From Chrysoperla carnea (taxonomy: Eukaryota; Arthropoda; Insecta; Neuroptera; Chrysopidae): 64,000 nt of DNA. The DNA is taken from the NCBI RefSeq assembly GCF_905475395.1, contig NC_058338.1:5160935-5224934 (forward strand). Direction: 5' to 3'. A program made the translations under genes and the position numbers. Position 1 is the first letter of the stretch, and each line of letters begins with the position of its first letter. The notes under the pieces are model-generated. The model had not been told where the DNA came from. It worked only from the letters and a program-made list of their open reading frames with translations, and did no database searches. Shown here in pieces: positions 12,201 through 46,004 of the stretch.

Positions 12201-12642
12201 ATTTATTTGACATTTAACATATTTTAAGGTTATTTTTTTAAAATGTTTTGCCGGGTTTCTTCAACTGTGAAGTGCTAATAAAAAAGCGCTATATTTAAAT
12301 AGTGAACTAACTTACTTCGACAATTTGTATAAAAATTACACCACGTGCCCATAATAACAACGACCAAATAACAATACCCGAAACACTTAACGATACAATT
12401 AACGGCTTATAACGTAAAAAATCGGTTATTAAAAACACAAATATTAATAGAGCAATATAACTGTATGTAGCAACCGGATAGATATCTTGCATCACAGCCT
12501 CTTCGGTTAAATTGTGCCATTGTGTACTTGTCAAATATTCATAAATATATGGTTCTGATGGTCGAAATTCTTTTAAAAAACCAAAAACACCCAATAACAA
12601 TGCAATTTTAAACCATGTTGTCATAAACTTGATTTTAACCAT
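9279..12642 (-). CDS. SLC19A: SLC19A-family folate/thiamine transporter
   Basis: A complete three-exon gene: 12642-12316, 10876-10672 and 10081-9279, joined in phases 0 and 1, giving 444 aa, the usual family length. Exon 1 carries the family signature FRPSEPYIYEYLT, then YPVATYSYIALL and DFLRYKP. The exon 1/2 junction reads IVE|VIYGFFMAAEVAYYTYIY, matching the vertebrate SLC19A2/3 segment with TEVAYY. Exon 3 contains the second half of the membrane bundle, with WWAMATCGFLQVESY and YALIFGINTF. Splice sites are GAA|GTAAGT, CTACAG|GTTA, CAG|GTTAGA and TTTACAG|CA. Family members are plasma-membrane carriers for thiamine or reduced folates; substrate cannot be told from sequence. Introns host a hAT MITE (11755-12192) and a LINE 3' end (10180-10620). 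Confidence 0.93.
10180..10620 (-). mobile_element. 3' fragment of an RNase H-type LINE
   Basis: Reverse-strand sequence encodes the end of a LINE ORF2 (FDDLSDLNFVDIKTLLLF, compare FDDLSDLKSVDVKALLLF at 55575-56120), followed by the same 3' UTR. It is a short dead piece within the second SLC19A intron. Confidence 0.75.
11755..12192. mobile_element. hAT-type MITE, 8-bp target duplication GTATTTGT
   Basis: The ends read CATGGAGGCTATAA and TTATAG..CCTCCATG-like, with inner similarity through GGAGAACGATC. GTATTTGT occurs on both sides (11747-11754 and 12193-12200). There is no coding capacity. It sits in the first intron of the SLC19A gene. Its terminus (TGGAGG-TA-AA-GGAGAAC) resembles the element at 20617-20919, so both probably belong to one family. 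Confidence 0.8.
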
Positions 12643-12820
12643 TTTTTTTATTCACTAATTTACTAGTGTTATTAATTATGTAATGAAAATATATTTAAAA
12701 TGAAACCACCTTTTTAATTACGTTTTTATTACTGATTAAATAAAACTGATTATAAATATTATTTAAAAATTTTTATAAAACGGAAATAGATATAATTTAA
12801 CATTTTTAAAAACATTTATT

Positions 12821-12985
12821 ATGATTTGTGTTCACTGTCAAAAAGTTTCAATTCAATCGAAAGAAGAGTGTTTTAGTTGTTTTAAGAAATCAATCGATGA
12901 CGCACGTCTGCTTAAGTCAAATTGTAAACAGAGCTCGGATATGTGCGAATTTATAAAACTTATTACATATAATTATTATTTTTAA
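12821..12985 (+). CDS. Possible 54-aa ORF with paired CxxC knuckles
   Basis: This plus-strand frame starts MICVHCQKVSIQSKEECFSC, giving C-x2-C-x10-C-x2-C, the spacing of a small zinc-binding fold. It begins 179 bp from the SLC19A ATG on the opposite strand, so a shared divergent promoter is possible. No family is recognised and the C-terminal end is AT-rich and unconvincing. It could be a first exon, but no clear GT donor is seen. It may be a chance ORF. Confidence 0.25.
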   Translation: MICVHCQKVSIQSKEECFSCFKKSIDDARLLKSNCKQSSDMCEFIKLITYNYYF

Positions 12986-13080
12986 TTAGTTTGTATCTAA
13001 ATATTTTTATTGCCAACGTTAAATAATCCTGTCTACCATAGATGTCTATACATAGTCTAAATCGCTAACCTCATGTTTGC

Positions 13081-13945
13081 GATGTCAGTTTTTCGCTAGC
13101 TATCACTAATGTGCTTAATTCCGGGACCAGGTCTCCACATTCTTGAAACCTATTAGAGCTAGGTTCATTTTGATCACAAATTTGAAAAGTATGATCCAAA
13201 TTTAGTAGGATTACATACTTGGTTTATCAAAATTGGATAAAATTTGAATGTGATAGAGCAAAATTAAAATTTTTGGATTCTGATGACGTCATAAAGTTAA
13301 AAAATTCGATTTTTTTGATAAAACAGGCAAATTTGATCCGATCTTATTGGAATTTTTTTTTGAAACCCACTAATTTTGGGACATTCTTTTCAGCTGCGAT
13401 GTCAGTTTTTCGCTAGCTATTACTTATATGTTTAATTCCGGGACCAGGTCTCCACATTCTTGAAACCTATTAGAGCTAGGTTAATTTTGATCACAAATAT
13501 GAAAAGTATGACCCAAATTTAGTAGGATTACATACTTTGTTTGTCAAAATTGGATAAAATTTGGATGTGATAGAGCAAAATTAAATTTTTTGGATTCTGA
13601 TGACGTCATAAAGTTAAAAAATTCAATTTTTTTTTGATAAAACAAGCAAATTCGATCCGATCTTATTGGAATTTTTTTTGAAACCCACTAATTTTGGGAC
13701 ATTCTTTTCAGCTGCGATGTCAGTTTTTCGCTAGCTATCACTTATATGCTTAATTCCGGTACCAGGTCTCCACATTCTTGAAACCTATTGGGGCTAGGTT
13801 AATTTTGATCACAAATATGAAAATTATGACCCAAATTTAGTAGGATTACATACTTGGTTTATCAAAATTGGATAAAATTTGAATGTGAAAGAGCAAAATT
13901 AAATTTTTTCGATTCCGATGACGTCATAAAGTTCAAAAATTTGTA
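13081..13945 (+). repeat. Tandem array, about 317-bp unit, about 2.7 copies
   Basis: Units begin with GATGTCAGTTTTTCGCTAGC at 13081, 13398 and 13716, so the period is 317-318 bp. Copies are very similar, differing by scattered substitutions. Each contains GATGACGTCATAAAGTT and ACCCACTAATTTTGGGA-type blocks. The same unit recurs at 22577-23050. It is a satellite-like or transposon-derived tandem repeat. Confidence 0.9.
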
Positions 13946-15472
13946 GGTATAAAAAACTATGTTAATTACTTAATAACAGACAATATAAAAATTAATGTAT
14001 AAACAAATATTTAATTAGCTATTTATCGTAATTATCTGAAGTAAACCTTTTTTTTAATTACTATTTCAATTGTCGTTATTGATTGCAGATTGATACATTA
14101 TTTTCCAACGTTTTTAAATAAAAACTATCTTATCTGTTGCTAATTGCTTTAATATTTAAATTAAATCATATTAAGGATATTAAGGACCACTTTTATTAGA
14201 TTCTATCAGTTTTTGAGTTTATATGAATGAATTTTATAAAGTACACAAAACATTAATGAAGTATTTTATGATAGTAATCTTTGAAATCGAAAAAATAAAG
14301 GAATAAACCACTTTTACAAATTTTTTATGACACTATTGGGAAAATTAATTAGAATTTTATTAAAGAACAGGAGCAGAAACCTTTGCTAAAACTAAAATTT
14401 TGTTATATAAAATGAATAATAGAAAAAGCAAGGATGATTTCTTCCTCCCATTTTACAGTACCGCCCAATGCCAAAACCTTCATATAAATTTCCTTATTAA
14501 GGCTAATCAAATAGAATCCATAAACAAACCGTTTTGTGGAATTAATTTCCAGCAAGCTGGAAATCGTTTTAATTTACACGCATTTGGTCCTAAATGCGTG
14601 TAATCCGAGTTAGTCCAATCCCAGGAGGTGTGCAAAAATTTTGGGAGCAAATTAGATGCAAAATTTGAGGTAGGCTTTCAATTTTTTACAAATTACAAAA
14701 AGAAACTATTCCTTATAAAAAACTAAACAACTTTTGTTTGAAACATTTTTTCGTTAATATCGCTGTTTACCCGTGAGAACTAGAAGAAACCATAAAAGGA
14801 CTTCAATTTTTAGGAATTCATGGACTTTTCAGCATTACGATGAAAATATTGCTCACGCATGCTATTTCCTCAGTCAAGCGAAAAAAGAGATAAATTTAGA
14901 GAGAAAAATTTTGCTTAAATGTTTACATGAAAATCACAGTACAGTATTGAAAGAACAAAACTGTATGCTAGAAAAAGTTTAAACTAAGCGTTTGCCTTCA
15001 AGATGTACAGACTAAATTAGTGTACCCCAATAAAATAATATCATATCATGGCCATTGTAAGTCAACAGCATTTTTAAATACGATCCACGATAAAATTAAT
15101 CTCATAGATCTCTAAAACGTTATTTCCTTTATGCAAAACCTTGAAATTTATCAGCATTATTTAAGTCTCTATTGCTAATTGTATTCATAGGTAAAATAAA
15201 AGGTTTCATCATTTTCCACTTTATCCTTCCCCTAAAAACAGTCGAAATAATCAGAAGTGGTATTAATCTTAATAATCGCAATCACTTTTTGATGTTAAAT
15301 ATAACTGACAATCTTATACATCGAAAATCATATGCTCCAGCTGGACTAAAGTTTGAGAAAATTTCGCCTGTGCGAGTATCCTGCTTCATTTCTTTTTGCA
15401 TCCAGCTATCATAGTCTCTTGTTTATAGTCGAGATATTAGAAATGCGATTATTTATAGTTAATTTATTTAAT
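13946..15472. other. Intergenic stretch with a dispersed-repeat copy
   Basis: AT-rich, without a supported gene. Around 14690-14790 is a reverse-strand stretch (caaacaacttttgtttgaaa, cgctgtttacccgtgag) matching the repeat at 25045-25460. The open frames at 14400-14603, 14773-14982 and 15172-15414 have no similarity I recognise. Confidence 0.45.
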
Positions 15473-15478
15473 AACTTT
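15473..15478 (-). promoter_or_regulatory. AATAAA signal for malic enzyme A
   Basis: Minus-strand AATAAA about 20 bp beyond the stop codon at 15499; a likely poly(A) signal implying a very short 3' UTR. Confidence 0.5.
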
Positions 15479-15498
15479 ATAATTACACTAAATTAAAA

Positions 15499-19531
<4,033 letters not shown>

Positions 19532-19639
19532 TTTAATTTTGCTGAAACATATTATTTTAAAAAATTTTATCAATTTAAAGTTCATTTTTAATAAAAAAAA
19601 TTTGATGTTGACGGACATGTCTCAAAATGGACTATAATT

Positions 19640-20616
19640 ATGTGATATTATGAATACTTATACCAAAATTTTGTTTGTAGAATCAATATTTCTAGGCGTT
19701 ATAAACTTGGAGTGCCCGAATATACTCTCATATATCAGATTAGTTTTACCCCAAAAATATTCGGTATATAATTAATGGCAAATCAAAAAACTCAACTAGT
19801 TTAGTATATTTTTTGGGGGCCAATATTTTACTCGACTTACTATTTTGAAACTAGCGTTTCGCTTTCAATAAAAATTAAATTATCACTTTAATGTCATTTA
19901 TCACTTCTATATGAAAAGTACTGTAATATTTTCTGAAGTTTGATTGGGTATTCATTTTTTTATAATCTAAGCAAAGTTGACTTGAATTTTTATAAAATAC
20001 AATTTAATTTCCAAACCTGTTAAAAAAACCGTCATAAAGTTTTGTCTGCTACTATTTTTCGCCCTTTATAAAAAATTGATGCTTTAATTTACCGTTGCTT
20101 ACCGTTCCTTTTATTAAAAGTGAAGCTAACTGACTGATTGATTAAAGTATACTAACTCTAAGGCACTTCTAGGCATGATAGAAACATACGGTTTTTTGCA
20201 TTCAACACGATATCGTTTGAAATCTACAGCAAAAATCGAAAAACTTTAACTTTTTCATTGCAACCTCCCCCAAAAATGGGAAAAATCACTCAAAAATAAC
20301 GATTTTCTGTTCAATACGTCCTAGAAAGATGGTCTTTTCACCAATCGACTCGAAATAAAGATCATTCGAAAATCAAACCGACAAATATCATTGAAAACAT
20401 CGGTACAACTCGGATTATTGAAAAAACCATCCCCCAAAATAGCCATTTATAGTTCATTCATGCTAGAAAGATGGCTTTTTCACGAATCGGCCCAAAAAAG
20501 ATCACATTAACAGAATTCTTCGAAAAATTTCATTATCATTATATAGACTAGTTACTAATTTTATATTTCATCAATTTGAACTTGTTGCTTAGACCATCAG
20601 TTTGGTTACATGTTTC
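19640..20616. other. Repeat-bearing intergenic stretch between the malic enzymes
   Basis: At 19655-19745 is a copy of the end of the dispersed repeat (ccaaaattttgtttgtagaa, atcaatatttctaggcgtta). Around 20310-20510 two diverged copies of a short unit (ctagaaagatgg..tttttcac) are about 140 bp apart. No gene is seen. Confidence 0.45.
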
Positions 20617-20919
20617 TATGGAGGGTAGAGATAAGGAGAACTATCTCTGTATATAAAAAGTGTCCATCGAAAAGCAGCAAATAAGGGTGGCGCTGTTTTA
20701 GCAAAAGTGTAAGTTTTAAAACAAATGCTCAAAGTAATTAGAGTAAGATAAAGATCTAAACAAGTTGTTCGAGAAGGATAGAGAATTTCACATCAAACAC
20801 CTCCTGCTACACAAGCGCCATTCTGGTCAATTTTGTAACTGTTATTTGCTGTTTTTAGATGGACACTTTTTTACTTTAACTCCTATTTAAGATAGTTCTC
20901 CTTATCTCTATCCTCCATA
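20617..20919. mobile_element. hAT-type MITE, 8-bp target duplication CATGTTTC
   Basis: The 303-bp element starts TATGGAGGGTAGAGATAAGG and ends with its near-exact reverse complement. The inverted arms extend about 70 bp, through AAAAAGTGTCCATC. It is flanked by CATGTTTC at 20609-20616 and 20920-20927 and has no coding sequence. Confidence 0.88.
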
Positions 20920-20927
20920 CATGTTTC

Positions 20928-22576
20928 GTAGAGTAAAGAACGTGATCAGAAATCTGGTGATCAATATAGTCTGGTGATACATTCAGATTAAATAATAAAT
21001 TTAATATAACGTTAATAAATCAACCTATTAAGGCGTGATAATATGACACCAGATTATAAGAGGTCGACACCATCAACTTCACATATTGTTGATAATTTTT
21101 TATTATTATTATCATTTGATATTTTCACATAAAAATACTTTGTTTATTGTTATTATTTTGGCGTTTTTTGATAATGTATATGCCAACCACCGCGACCGAT
21201 GCAGATTGTGAATCATATATATATATATTTTGATATTGATATTTATTATTGTTTTATTAATTTTAATAATGTTATTGTTATTTTTGAAATAGACATTCAT
21301 TGTTTGAATATTAATCAAAATGATAACAAGGATATAATAATTCATAGAGACCACAAGTTAAATTGATAGCAAAAAAAATGAACGATTGAAAACAAAAATT
21401 CAGGATAAAAAAAACAACAACTTTAGTTCTATTTTTATAAAAAATGAACTTCCGATCTAAATTAATTATTTCCGGTAGGAACCAACAGTTGAGAATATAT
21501 TATCATTCGTCCGAGATAAGAAGTTTAATCTCTTTTCCTATGTTTTTTACTTTTGTTATAAATAATCCCTATTCCAGTTTTTGAACGAATGATCCCGATA
21601 AAAAGGATGTGATATTAGAAGGCCGATAACTTAAAAACGAAAAGAGATATCAAATTGATTTTGGAACTTGGGCAAAAAAAAAAGCGTAGTTTTTTACAAT
21701 TCTTCCATGCTAACTCTCATCAATTCCCTTAAAACTTTTTCTTTATTTACTCACAAATATGAAGGTGTTTTTTTACTTGAGCCCCAATGTATTGATTTAT
21801 TTACCTTGTAAATGATTTAATGAGGACCTAACCTAACAAACACCCACGATAAAATTTGATTGTATTATTAATATTTAAACATGTTTTTTTTTTTAACATT
21901 AGATTAATTGTTTGATCCAATTTAATTTCTTTCAGAATTATTGAATTATTTTTTAAATTATGTTGAGCAACAGCTACAGATATACAAAATATTGTACGTT
22001 TTATGGATGTTACAATCTACACGACCCTATTTTTGGATTTTGGGTAGTACCAAATTCGATTTTAGCATTGGGTTTAAGTTACATTCTATTAGTTAAAACA
22101 ATTAAAGTTTATTAAAAATCAATTTCATTCACCAGCTGAATAAACTGACACCTGCAATAACTAATTGTCCCATAATTATGACTAAACAGGACATAAACGT
22201 TAATTATAAGTTAGTACGTGATTAACATGTAACAATAGTGTTGTTACTACCATACCTGAATCAGGAACTATTATCTAATTAATGCATATAATTAAAAATA
22301 AAATCAAAATACTACATAATAAATATAAACTTGACCTAAAAATCATTTACAACTACTCTTAACTAAACTACACCAATTAAAAGTCATCTTAAAACATAAA
22401 AAAGTCAGGCAAAGAAATACAATTCATGTCTAGGTCTTGTTATACTAAACTAAACACCGCCCTAGTATAAAATTCAATTTTTTTTACACCTAATTAGTTT
22501 AGGAGTTGACATGCATTTTTAAGGAAAAATCATGGGCGTCGATAAAGAGGGCAGATATTAGCAGATGCCCCATAAC
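20928..22576. other. AT-rich intergenic stretch, nothing recognised
   Basis: Low-complexity AT sequence with (AT)n near 21217-21231 and short frames only. No bounded element or gene. Confidence 0.5.
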
Positions 22577-23050
22577 ATTTGGATGTGATTGAGCAAAATT
22601 AAATTTTTTGGATTTTAATGACGTCATAAAGTTAAAAAATTCGTTTTTTTTTTATAACATAAGCAAATTTGATCCGATTATATTGGAATTTTTTTTGAAA
22701 CCCACTAATTTTGGGTCATTCTTTTCCGCTGTGATATCAGTTTTTCGTTATCTATCGCTGATGAGTTTATTTCCGGGACAAGGAATCCAATTTCTGGAAA
22801 CCTATTAGAGCTACGTTAATTTTAATCACAAATTTGAAAAGTATGACTCAAATTTAGTAGGATTACATACTTGGTTTATCAAAATTGGATAAAATTTGGA
22901 TGTGATAGAGCAAAATTAAATTTTTTGGATTCTGATGACGTCATTAAGTTAAAAAAATTCGATTTTTTGATAACACAAGGAAATTTGATCCGGTCTTATT
23001 GGTATTTTTTTTGAAAACCCCTAATTTTGGGTCATTCTTTTCAGCTGTGA
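22577..23050 (+). repeat. Second locus of the 317-bp tandem repeat, about 1.5 copies
   Basis: Contains two diverged copies of the 'ggatgtgat.gagcaaaatt' to 'acccactaattttggg' block seen at 13081-13945, about 320 bp apart and in the same orientation. More diverged than the first array. Confidence 0.8.
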
Positions 23051-23539
23051 TGATTAACTTTATGACGCCAACTAACAGGCGGTCAAAATTTTTACATAAA
23101 AATGCATGTCAGCTCCTTAACTAATAATCGTACCGATCGATTAAACAATTAATATCAAGATTACTGCTGAAGGCTAGTATTTAACATCTTCAAGGTCACA
23201 TTGAGACTTTATGAGATTTGAATCATTCACTGTTCACTATTTAGAAATGCATAACCCAATTTACAATTCATATGAAAAAAAAAACTATAATTTTGATAAA
23301 ATTGTTTTATTGATATTAAAAAAAAAAAAATTAATGTACAATAAAAACCATAAAATGTTTTTTAATTTAAATGTATTTAATATTTGAAATATTTATGATT
23401 TTATATATTTATTGGAGAGGTTTTTGGATCAATTATTTATTTATGTGGAGTGCATACGTAATAATAAACCAATTAATCATATTTAATATTTCTATGTATT
23501 TAAGAGCCACAGATGTCTGATAAGTACCTTTTATTGTTT

Positions 23540-24305
23540 GGTAATGGAAAAGACCTCGCACAAATTAAATGTAATCTACATTTTAGTCAAACCTTTTCAA
23601 ATTTTGGCAAATGATAGTTTAAGTCATCCTATAGAAAAGTTCCCATGGTCACAAGTCATGAAAATGACAGGATTTCATGTTATAGCTAAATTAAAGTTGG
23701 AAAATGTACTTATTTGCATAGTATATTCCTATGTGTGTATAGGCAAATACATATACAGATATGTATAACTACATGCATACGTGTGTTTTTTAATGCTGCA
23801 TTTTGGTCAAACCTTTTCAAAATTTGGCAAATGATAGTTTAAGTTTTTCTAAAGTAAAGTTTCCATGGTCACAAGTCATGAAAATGATAGGATTTCATGT
23901 TGTAGCTAAATTAAAGTTGGAAAATGTACTCATTTGCATAATATATTCCTATGTGTGTATAGGCAAATACATATACAGATATGTAAAACTACATGCATAC
24001 GTGTGTTTTTTAATGCCAGAGTGTTGTTTTTTAATTCTTGTTTTTTTGAAGAATATGTTACGAAATTCGAAGAAGAAGCAGTGTTAAATGTTCAGTGGAT
24101 CAATAATATGAATTCCAGCGTTAAGATCAATATTCTATACATACGTTCATGATTTTTGACAATTAAATTACCTTAATTTAGTGATAACTTGAAATCCTGT
24201 CATTTTCATGACTTGCGACCATGGGAACTTTTATTCAGAATGACTTAAACTATCATTTCCCAAAATTTGAAAAAGTTTTACCGAGGTCCTTTCGTTTGAT
24301 ACCTT
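23540..24305. mobile_element. TIR element with an internal 220-bp tandem duplication
   Basis: Left arm 23584-23690 and right arm 24183-24290 are inverted copies (gatagtttaagtcat, agttcccatggtc, catgaaaatgacaggatttc). The left arm plus about 110 bp is repeated in tandem (units from about 23586 and 23806, period 220 bp). The frames read across it are by-products of the duplication. Confidence 0.75.
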
Positions 24306-25044
24306 TTTTAATATGTTTTAATACCGTTATTAAGCGTTTTTGAAATAGAAGGCGCAGAAGATGGATGTTTCAGCTAAATTTTGTACATACTAAACTAAAA
24401 CACAGATTATAATTTTTATTTTAAATTAATCTGTGAAGTAAAATAAATTTTAGATTGAAAAACATTCCATATACTTTGAAATGTCACATTTGTATATAAT
24501 TATTACAATTACATACAAGTTAACTTCCATTTACCCTTTTCTGTATACAACTTATGACTTTCTTAAAAAAGTAATGTATGATAAACACACAAGACAAAAA
24601 AAATAGAAAATTGAAATTATGTATAGTGCGATTGTGATGATATAACTTAACAATGACCTTCATTAATGATAAAATTTTAATATTAAAGTAATATATTTGT
24701 ATAAATTTATTGATTAGTAGAATAAAACGGAATTAGAATATTCATATTTATTTAATAATGATTTAATTGTTTTGAGAATTGATTTAACTTTTTTGGTTGT
24801 TATTTGTCCACTTTAAATAAAGTACCTACAAGGTTAAGGACGAATACATAATAGGAGTTTGAGAGTTTGAGGGAGGAGGAATGATTTTCTATAATTTGTT
24901 TTTTTAAGTTTTTTTGACGTCAAAATCCATACAAAATTTAGTTAGAGAGATACTATCATTCAACCTTCTTCTTTGCTATCCAAATGCGGTATTTGCAGCG
25001 TACTTTATACAATACCAAATTTGCCCATATAATACATACTATAC

Positions 25045-25465
25045 AATTTGCGCATAGTTTGCGCTCTCACGGGTAAACAGTGATGTTTACGAAAAAATGT
25101 TTCAAACAAAAGTTGTTTATTATAAGGAACATTTTTTACATTTAAACTTTTGTTCTATCTGTAACGGTTTACAAGATGGGTCCTACGGACTTAAGACAAA
25201 ATTGACCTATGTTGCTCCTTTGCGAACTCGACCACACTTTTTACGTCCTCAGCACGCTATAAAAATTTCATCTTGATATCTCTTTTCGTTTTTGAGTAAT
25301 CGTGATGACAGACGACAGACGACAGACCACAGACAGACAACCGGAAATCGACTAATTAGGTGATTTCATGAACAACTATACCAAAATTTTGTTCATAGCA
25401 TCAATATCTTTAAGCGTTACAAACTTGCGACTAAACTTAGTATACCTTGGTATATTTCATATACA
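25045..25465 (+). repeat. Dispersed repeat family, best copy
   Basis: Starts near gctctcacgggtaaacagtg, continues with aaaatgtttcaaacaaaagt and tatctcttttcgttttt. It has a CAGACGACAGAC simple stretch near 25313-25335 and ends with ttcatagcatcaatatcttt plus a TATATTTCATATACATGGTA-like terminus. Partial copies lie at 14690-14790, 19655-19745, 25865-26180 and 35600-35720. No coding sequence is visible and the class is unclear. Confidence 0.6.
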
Positions 25466-25864
25466 TGGTATAACAATTCAAACGACAATATTTGGAAAAT
25501 AAAGGAATAAAAGAATATTTGAAAAATTTTAAGTATTTTCAAAATATTTATAATTGTAAAATACAATACCAAGAATTTGAATAAATTAAATCATGTTTAG
25601 GTTAAACAATAGGCAAAAATTTACATAACAAAATATTAAATTTCCTTTCTATATGGGTACGCATAAACAAGAAATTAAAAAGAAAAGGGTACAGACCGTG
25701 AACACCATGGGCGTCGTTAAAGAGGGGCATGTATGGGCAGCTACCCTCTCTCTAAATATTCACAAAAATGATTCAAAATTCTACTGAATTCAAAATTTCA
25801 TCTATCGGGTGGGTTTAGTATGAAATTAGAACCTTCTGTTATAGTTTTTGAGAAAAGGGAACTA

Positions 25865-26180
25865 AATTTTGCCTTAATTTGAACCCTCACGGGAAAACAA
25901 GGTAATTTACAAAAAAATGTTTCAAACAAAAGTTGTTTAATTTTTTATATGAAACAATTTTTACATTTATACTATTGTTCTTCAACTTGCGGTTTACAAG
26001 ACCAAATGGACCCATGTTACCTATTTAGTAATTCAAACTCACTTTTTGGGTTCGGAGCATAAATATATAAATAAAATATTAAAAAAAATTACTTAAATAT
26101 CAAAATTTTGTTGGTAGCATCAATATTTCTAAGCGTTACAAACTTGGGACTAAAATACTCTGATATATTACATATATAGA
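25865..26180 (+). repeat. Second copy of the dispersed repeat
   Basis: Shares ccctcacgggaaaacaaggt, aaaaatgtttcaaacaaaag and gcatcaatatttctaagcgt with the copy at 25045-25465, in the same order, with an internal deletion. Confidence 0.6.
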
Positions 26181-28550
26181 ATTGAATATCGTGTAATAAA
26201 ATTAATATGTTCAATCAAAATGACAATGAAATTAATAACGCATAAATCATCCTGTACTGTAGAACTAGATTGTTGTCTTGATTCCCTCTCACCGTCACCA
26301 TGCAGTCACCTCCTAGTGATGATGTCAAATAATTTGTTCACTACGAGTTCATTGTAATTTGCAATGTTTACTACCAATAATTTTTAATAATAATAATAAA
26401 TTTATTTACATCACAAAATATTATTGGCTATTTGTAAATGAAATTAGGTTCCCTATTCAAATTATAGACCGTACGATAGTAGCAGATTTGGGGACCTCAT
26501 TTTTTCAGAAGCTGAATTTTCCTTGATCATTGGCATGCTTTTCATTGGCACGCATTTTTGGTTTAGAGAAGGGCAAATCACTAATGTTTCGCCTAAAAAT
26601 TTGCGGGAACAGCTGCTTTCCCTTGCCCTGCATTCCCTTCGATACGGTCGTGTTTACAGAACACTTCTAAAACGCAGACAGTTGCCTCATTTCCTTAGAG
26701 AATCAAATTCTTATTTCAATCATCCTGCAACCCTTGTGTATAAATTTTATCAATGCTAGGCTTCTATTAGTACGACCCCACTTATAACTTTGCAGGCGGT
26801 TAATTGTTGCGTTAATTTTCACGCAAATGAGTTGGTATTCATTTTCAAGATTTTCCATAGTACTTTAAAAAGTGTATGATATACTTTTTTCAAAAAACGT
26901 CAAATTTTTCAGTTATTTTTTACGTTCAATACTCCAATAGTTGTTGCCGGCGAAAAGGCACTTCTCTTTGACTAGCTGTATTTCGACAAATAACGCACGA
27001 AAACAAATGAAATAGTACAGTATCTTTTCCTCTATTTATAAGCTAAATTTTCTGTACAAAGTTTTTTCGTAGGATGTAAATTTTTCTAGTTATTTGACAA
27101 AAAATGAAAAACGTGATTTATTTCAATGAAAACGGCGAATTTCAATCGCCAATAACTCGGAACGTATTGACTTTTCGAAATATAATTTAATGGCACTTTT
27201 TGCTTAGAATTGTTCCCGTTTCGATCCCCATTGTCATTTATTCACCCTCTAGAAGAAAGAGTTATAACCCCCTGGGAAAAAAGCAGTACTCGGCACCATG
27301 TAACTCTTGATTCTTGGAGTCTTATCTACTTTCAAGTCTATCGGAGTTATAGGAAAGAATTTAGAGGTTTAATCGTCGTTAACTGGAGTAAAGAGTTTCA
27401 GAGAAGTTTTTGTTTAGGTCCATAATTAATATTCTAGTTCAAAATCCGTTCCCATAACAAAAATACAGATTTTATTGTAATCTTTAGTTTGTTGCAGTTT
27501 ATATTTAACGCTGCCTAAAATTTATATCGAAATTATTCAAAAATTGAAATAATGATCTTTTTAAGAGTGAGTTTAAAGAAGAAATTCCGTAATTACGTCT
27601 ACTTCAATATTTTCCATTAAAAAACTATCACTTTGCGATTTTTAAATACAATATTGTTGATTAACTAAATAAAAAATTACTTCCTGAAAATGCAAATTAA
27701 ATATGCAAAAAAATGCACAATTTATTATGCCATAAATTAAATTTAAAACCTAAAAAAACTCGTTTCTATGTAATCACGAATTCAATTTTAATTCAAGAAC
27801 GTCAAACATATCAAGATTCCTGATATATTTTACGCAAAATTATAGTTTTCGTTACTTTATCAACAATTTCTTAGATTATAATCTTGCGTAAAATCAAATA
27901 TAACATAATCGAAGAGCAAAAAATACAAAACAGCGTACAAACTTAAAGAAATTATGGATGAATTTAATATATTTTATCGAATTTTTGGGTAGAATTTTGT
28001 TGTAAAGTGTTTGCTTGTAAATAGAAGGCATTCAAGTATAATTCCATTTATATAAAACGGTTAGTTTGCATGATTATTACGAACCGTATGACCTACGACG
28101 ACGTCATATCAGCTGATCAACGTGTATTCATAAATCATAATTCATAATAAAAAATAAAAAACAATTCTAGGTATAAAAAAACTTTATTTCTTTTTAACTT
28201 CATGTGTGTTTTTCGAAAGCTTACATCCATTTCCCATTATCATTTATTACTTACCGTCCTTACCGTGAAAAAATATCACCCTACGATACTTCTAACCTCA
28301 AAATTTTTACGTAATTTTGGTTTAAAAAATAAAAATATTATTTAAATTTGTATATATTTGTTTTGAAAGTAATTCATATAATGTACAAAGTTTTTATTTT
28401 TATTATTTACTTACGTATTTATTTAAATAAATAAAAAAACTTGATTTGATTAAAAATGATTACAAAATTCATCACGACAATAGCATGCGCATAGATGAAT
28501 AAACACGCTGAAAATGAATTAATTTAAAAAAAAAATATATCATTCGATTT
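26181..28550. other. Intergenic stretch upstream of malic enzyme B, nothing recognised
   Basis: Between about 26490 and 27430 the composition is less AT-rich and there are unbroken frames of about 70 codons (26523-26759, 27210-27425). I see no domain, splice context or repeat ends. It may be a decayed transposon. Confidence 0.4.
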
Positions 28551-28592
28551 TATTATAAGATTGTAAGTGAACATTTCCATAAATATATCAGT
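28551..28592 (+). promoter_or_regulatory. Candidate core promoter of malic enzyme B
   Basis: A TTATAAG TATA-like box (about 28552-28558) lies some 33 bp ahead of TCAGT (28588-28592), the arthropod initiator consensus. The ATG of exon 1 follows about 31 bp later. The spacing is canonical, but this is inference without transcript ends. Confidence 0.4.
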
Positions 28593-28622
28593 GAAAAAAT
28601 AATTTTAGAATAAGTTTTAAAA

Positions 28623-46004
<17,382 letters not shown>

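Noticed and set aside
26523-26759. 78-codon plus-strand frame with fairly protein-like composition
   Set aside because: No splice context, no known domain and no partner exons; probably decayed transposon or chance.
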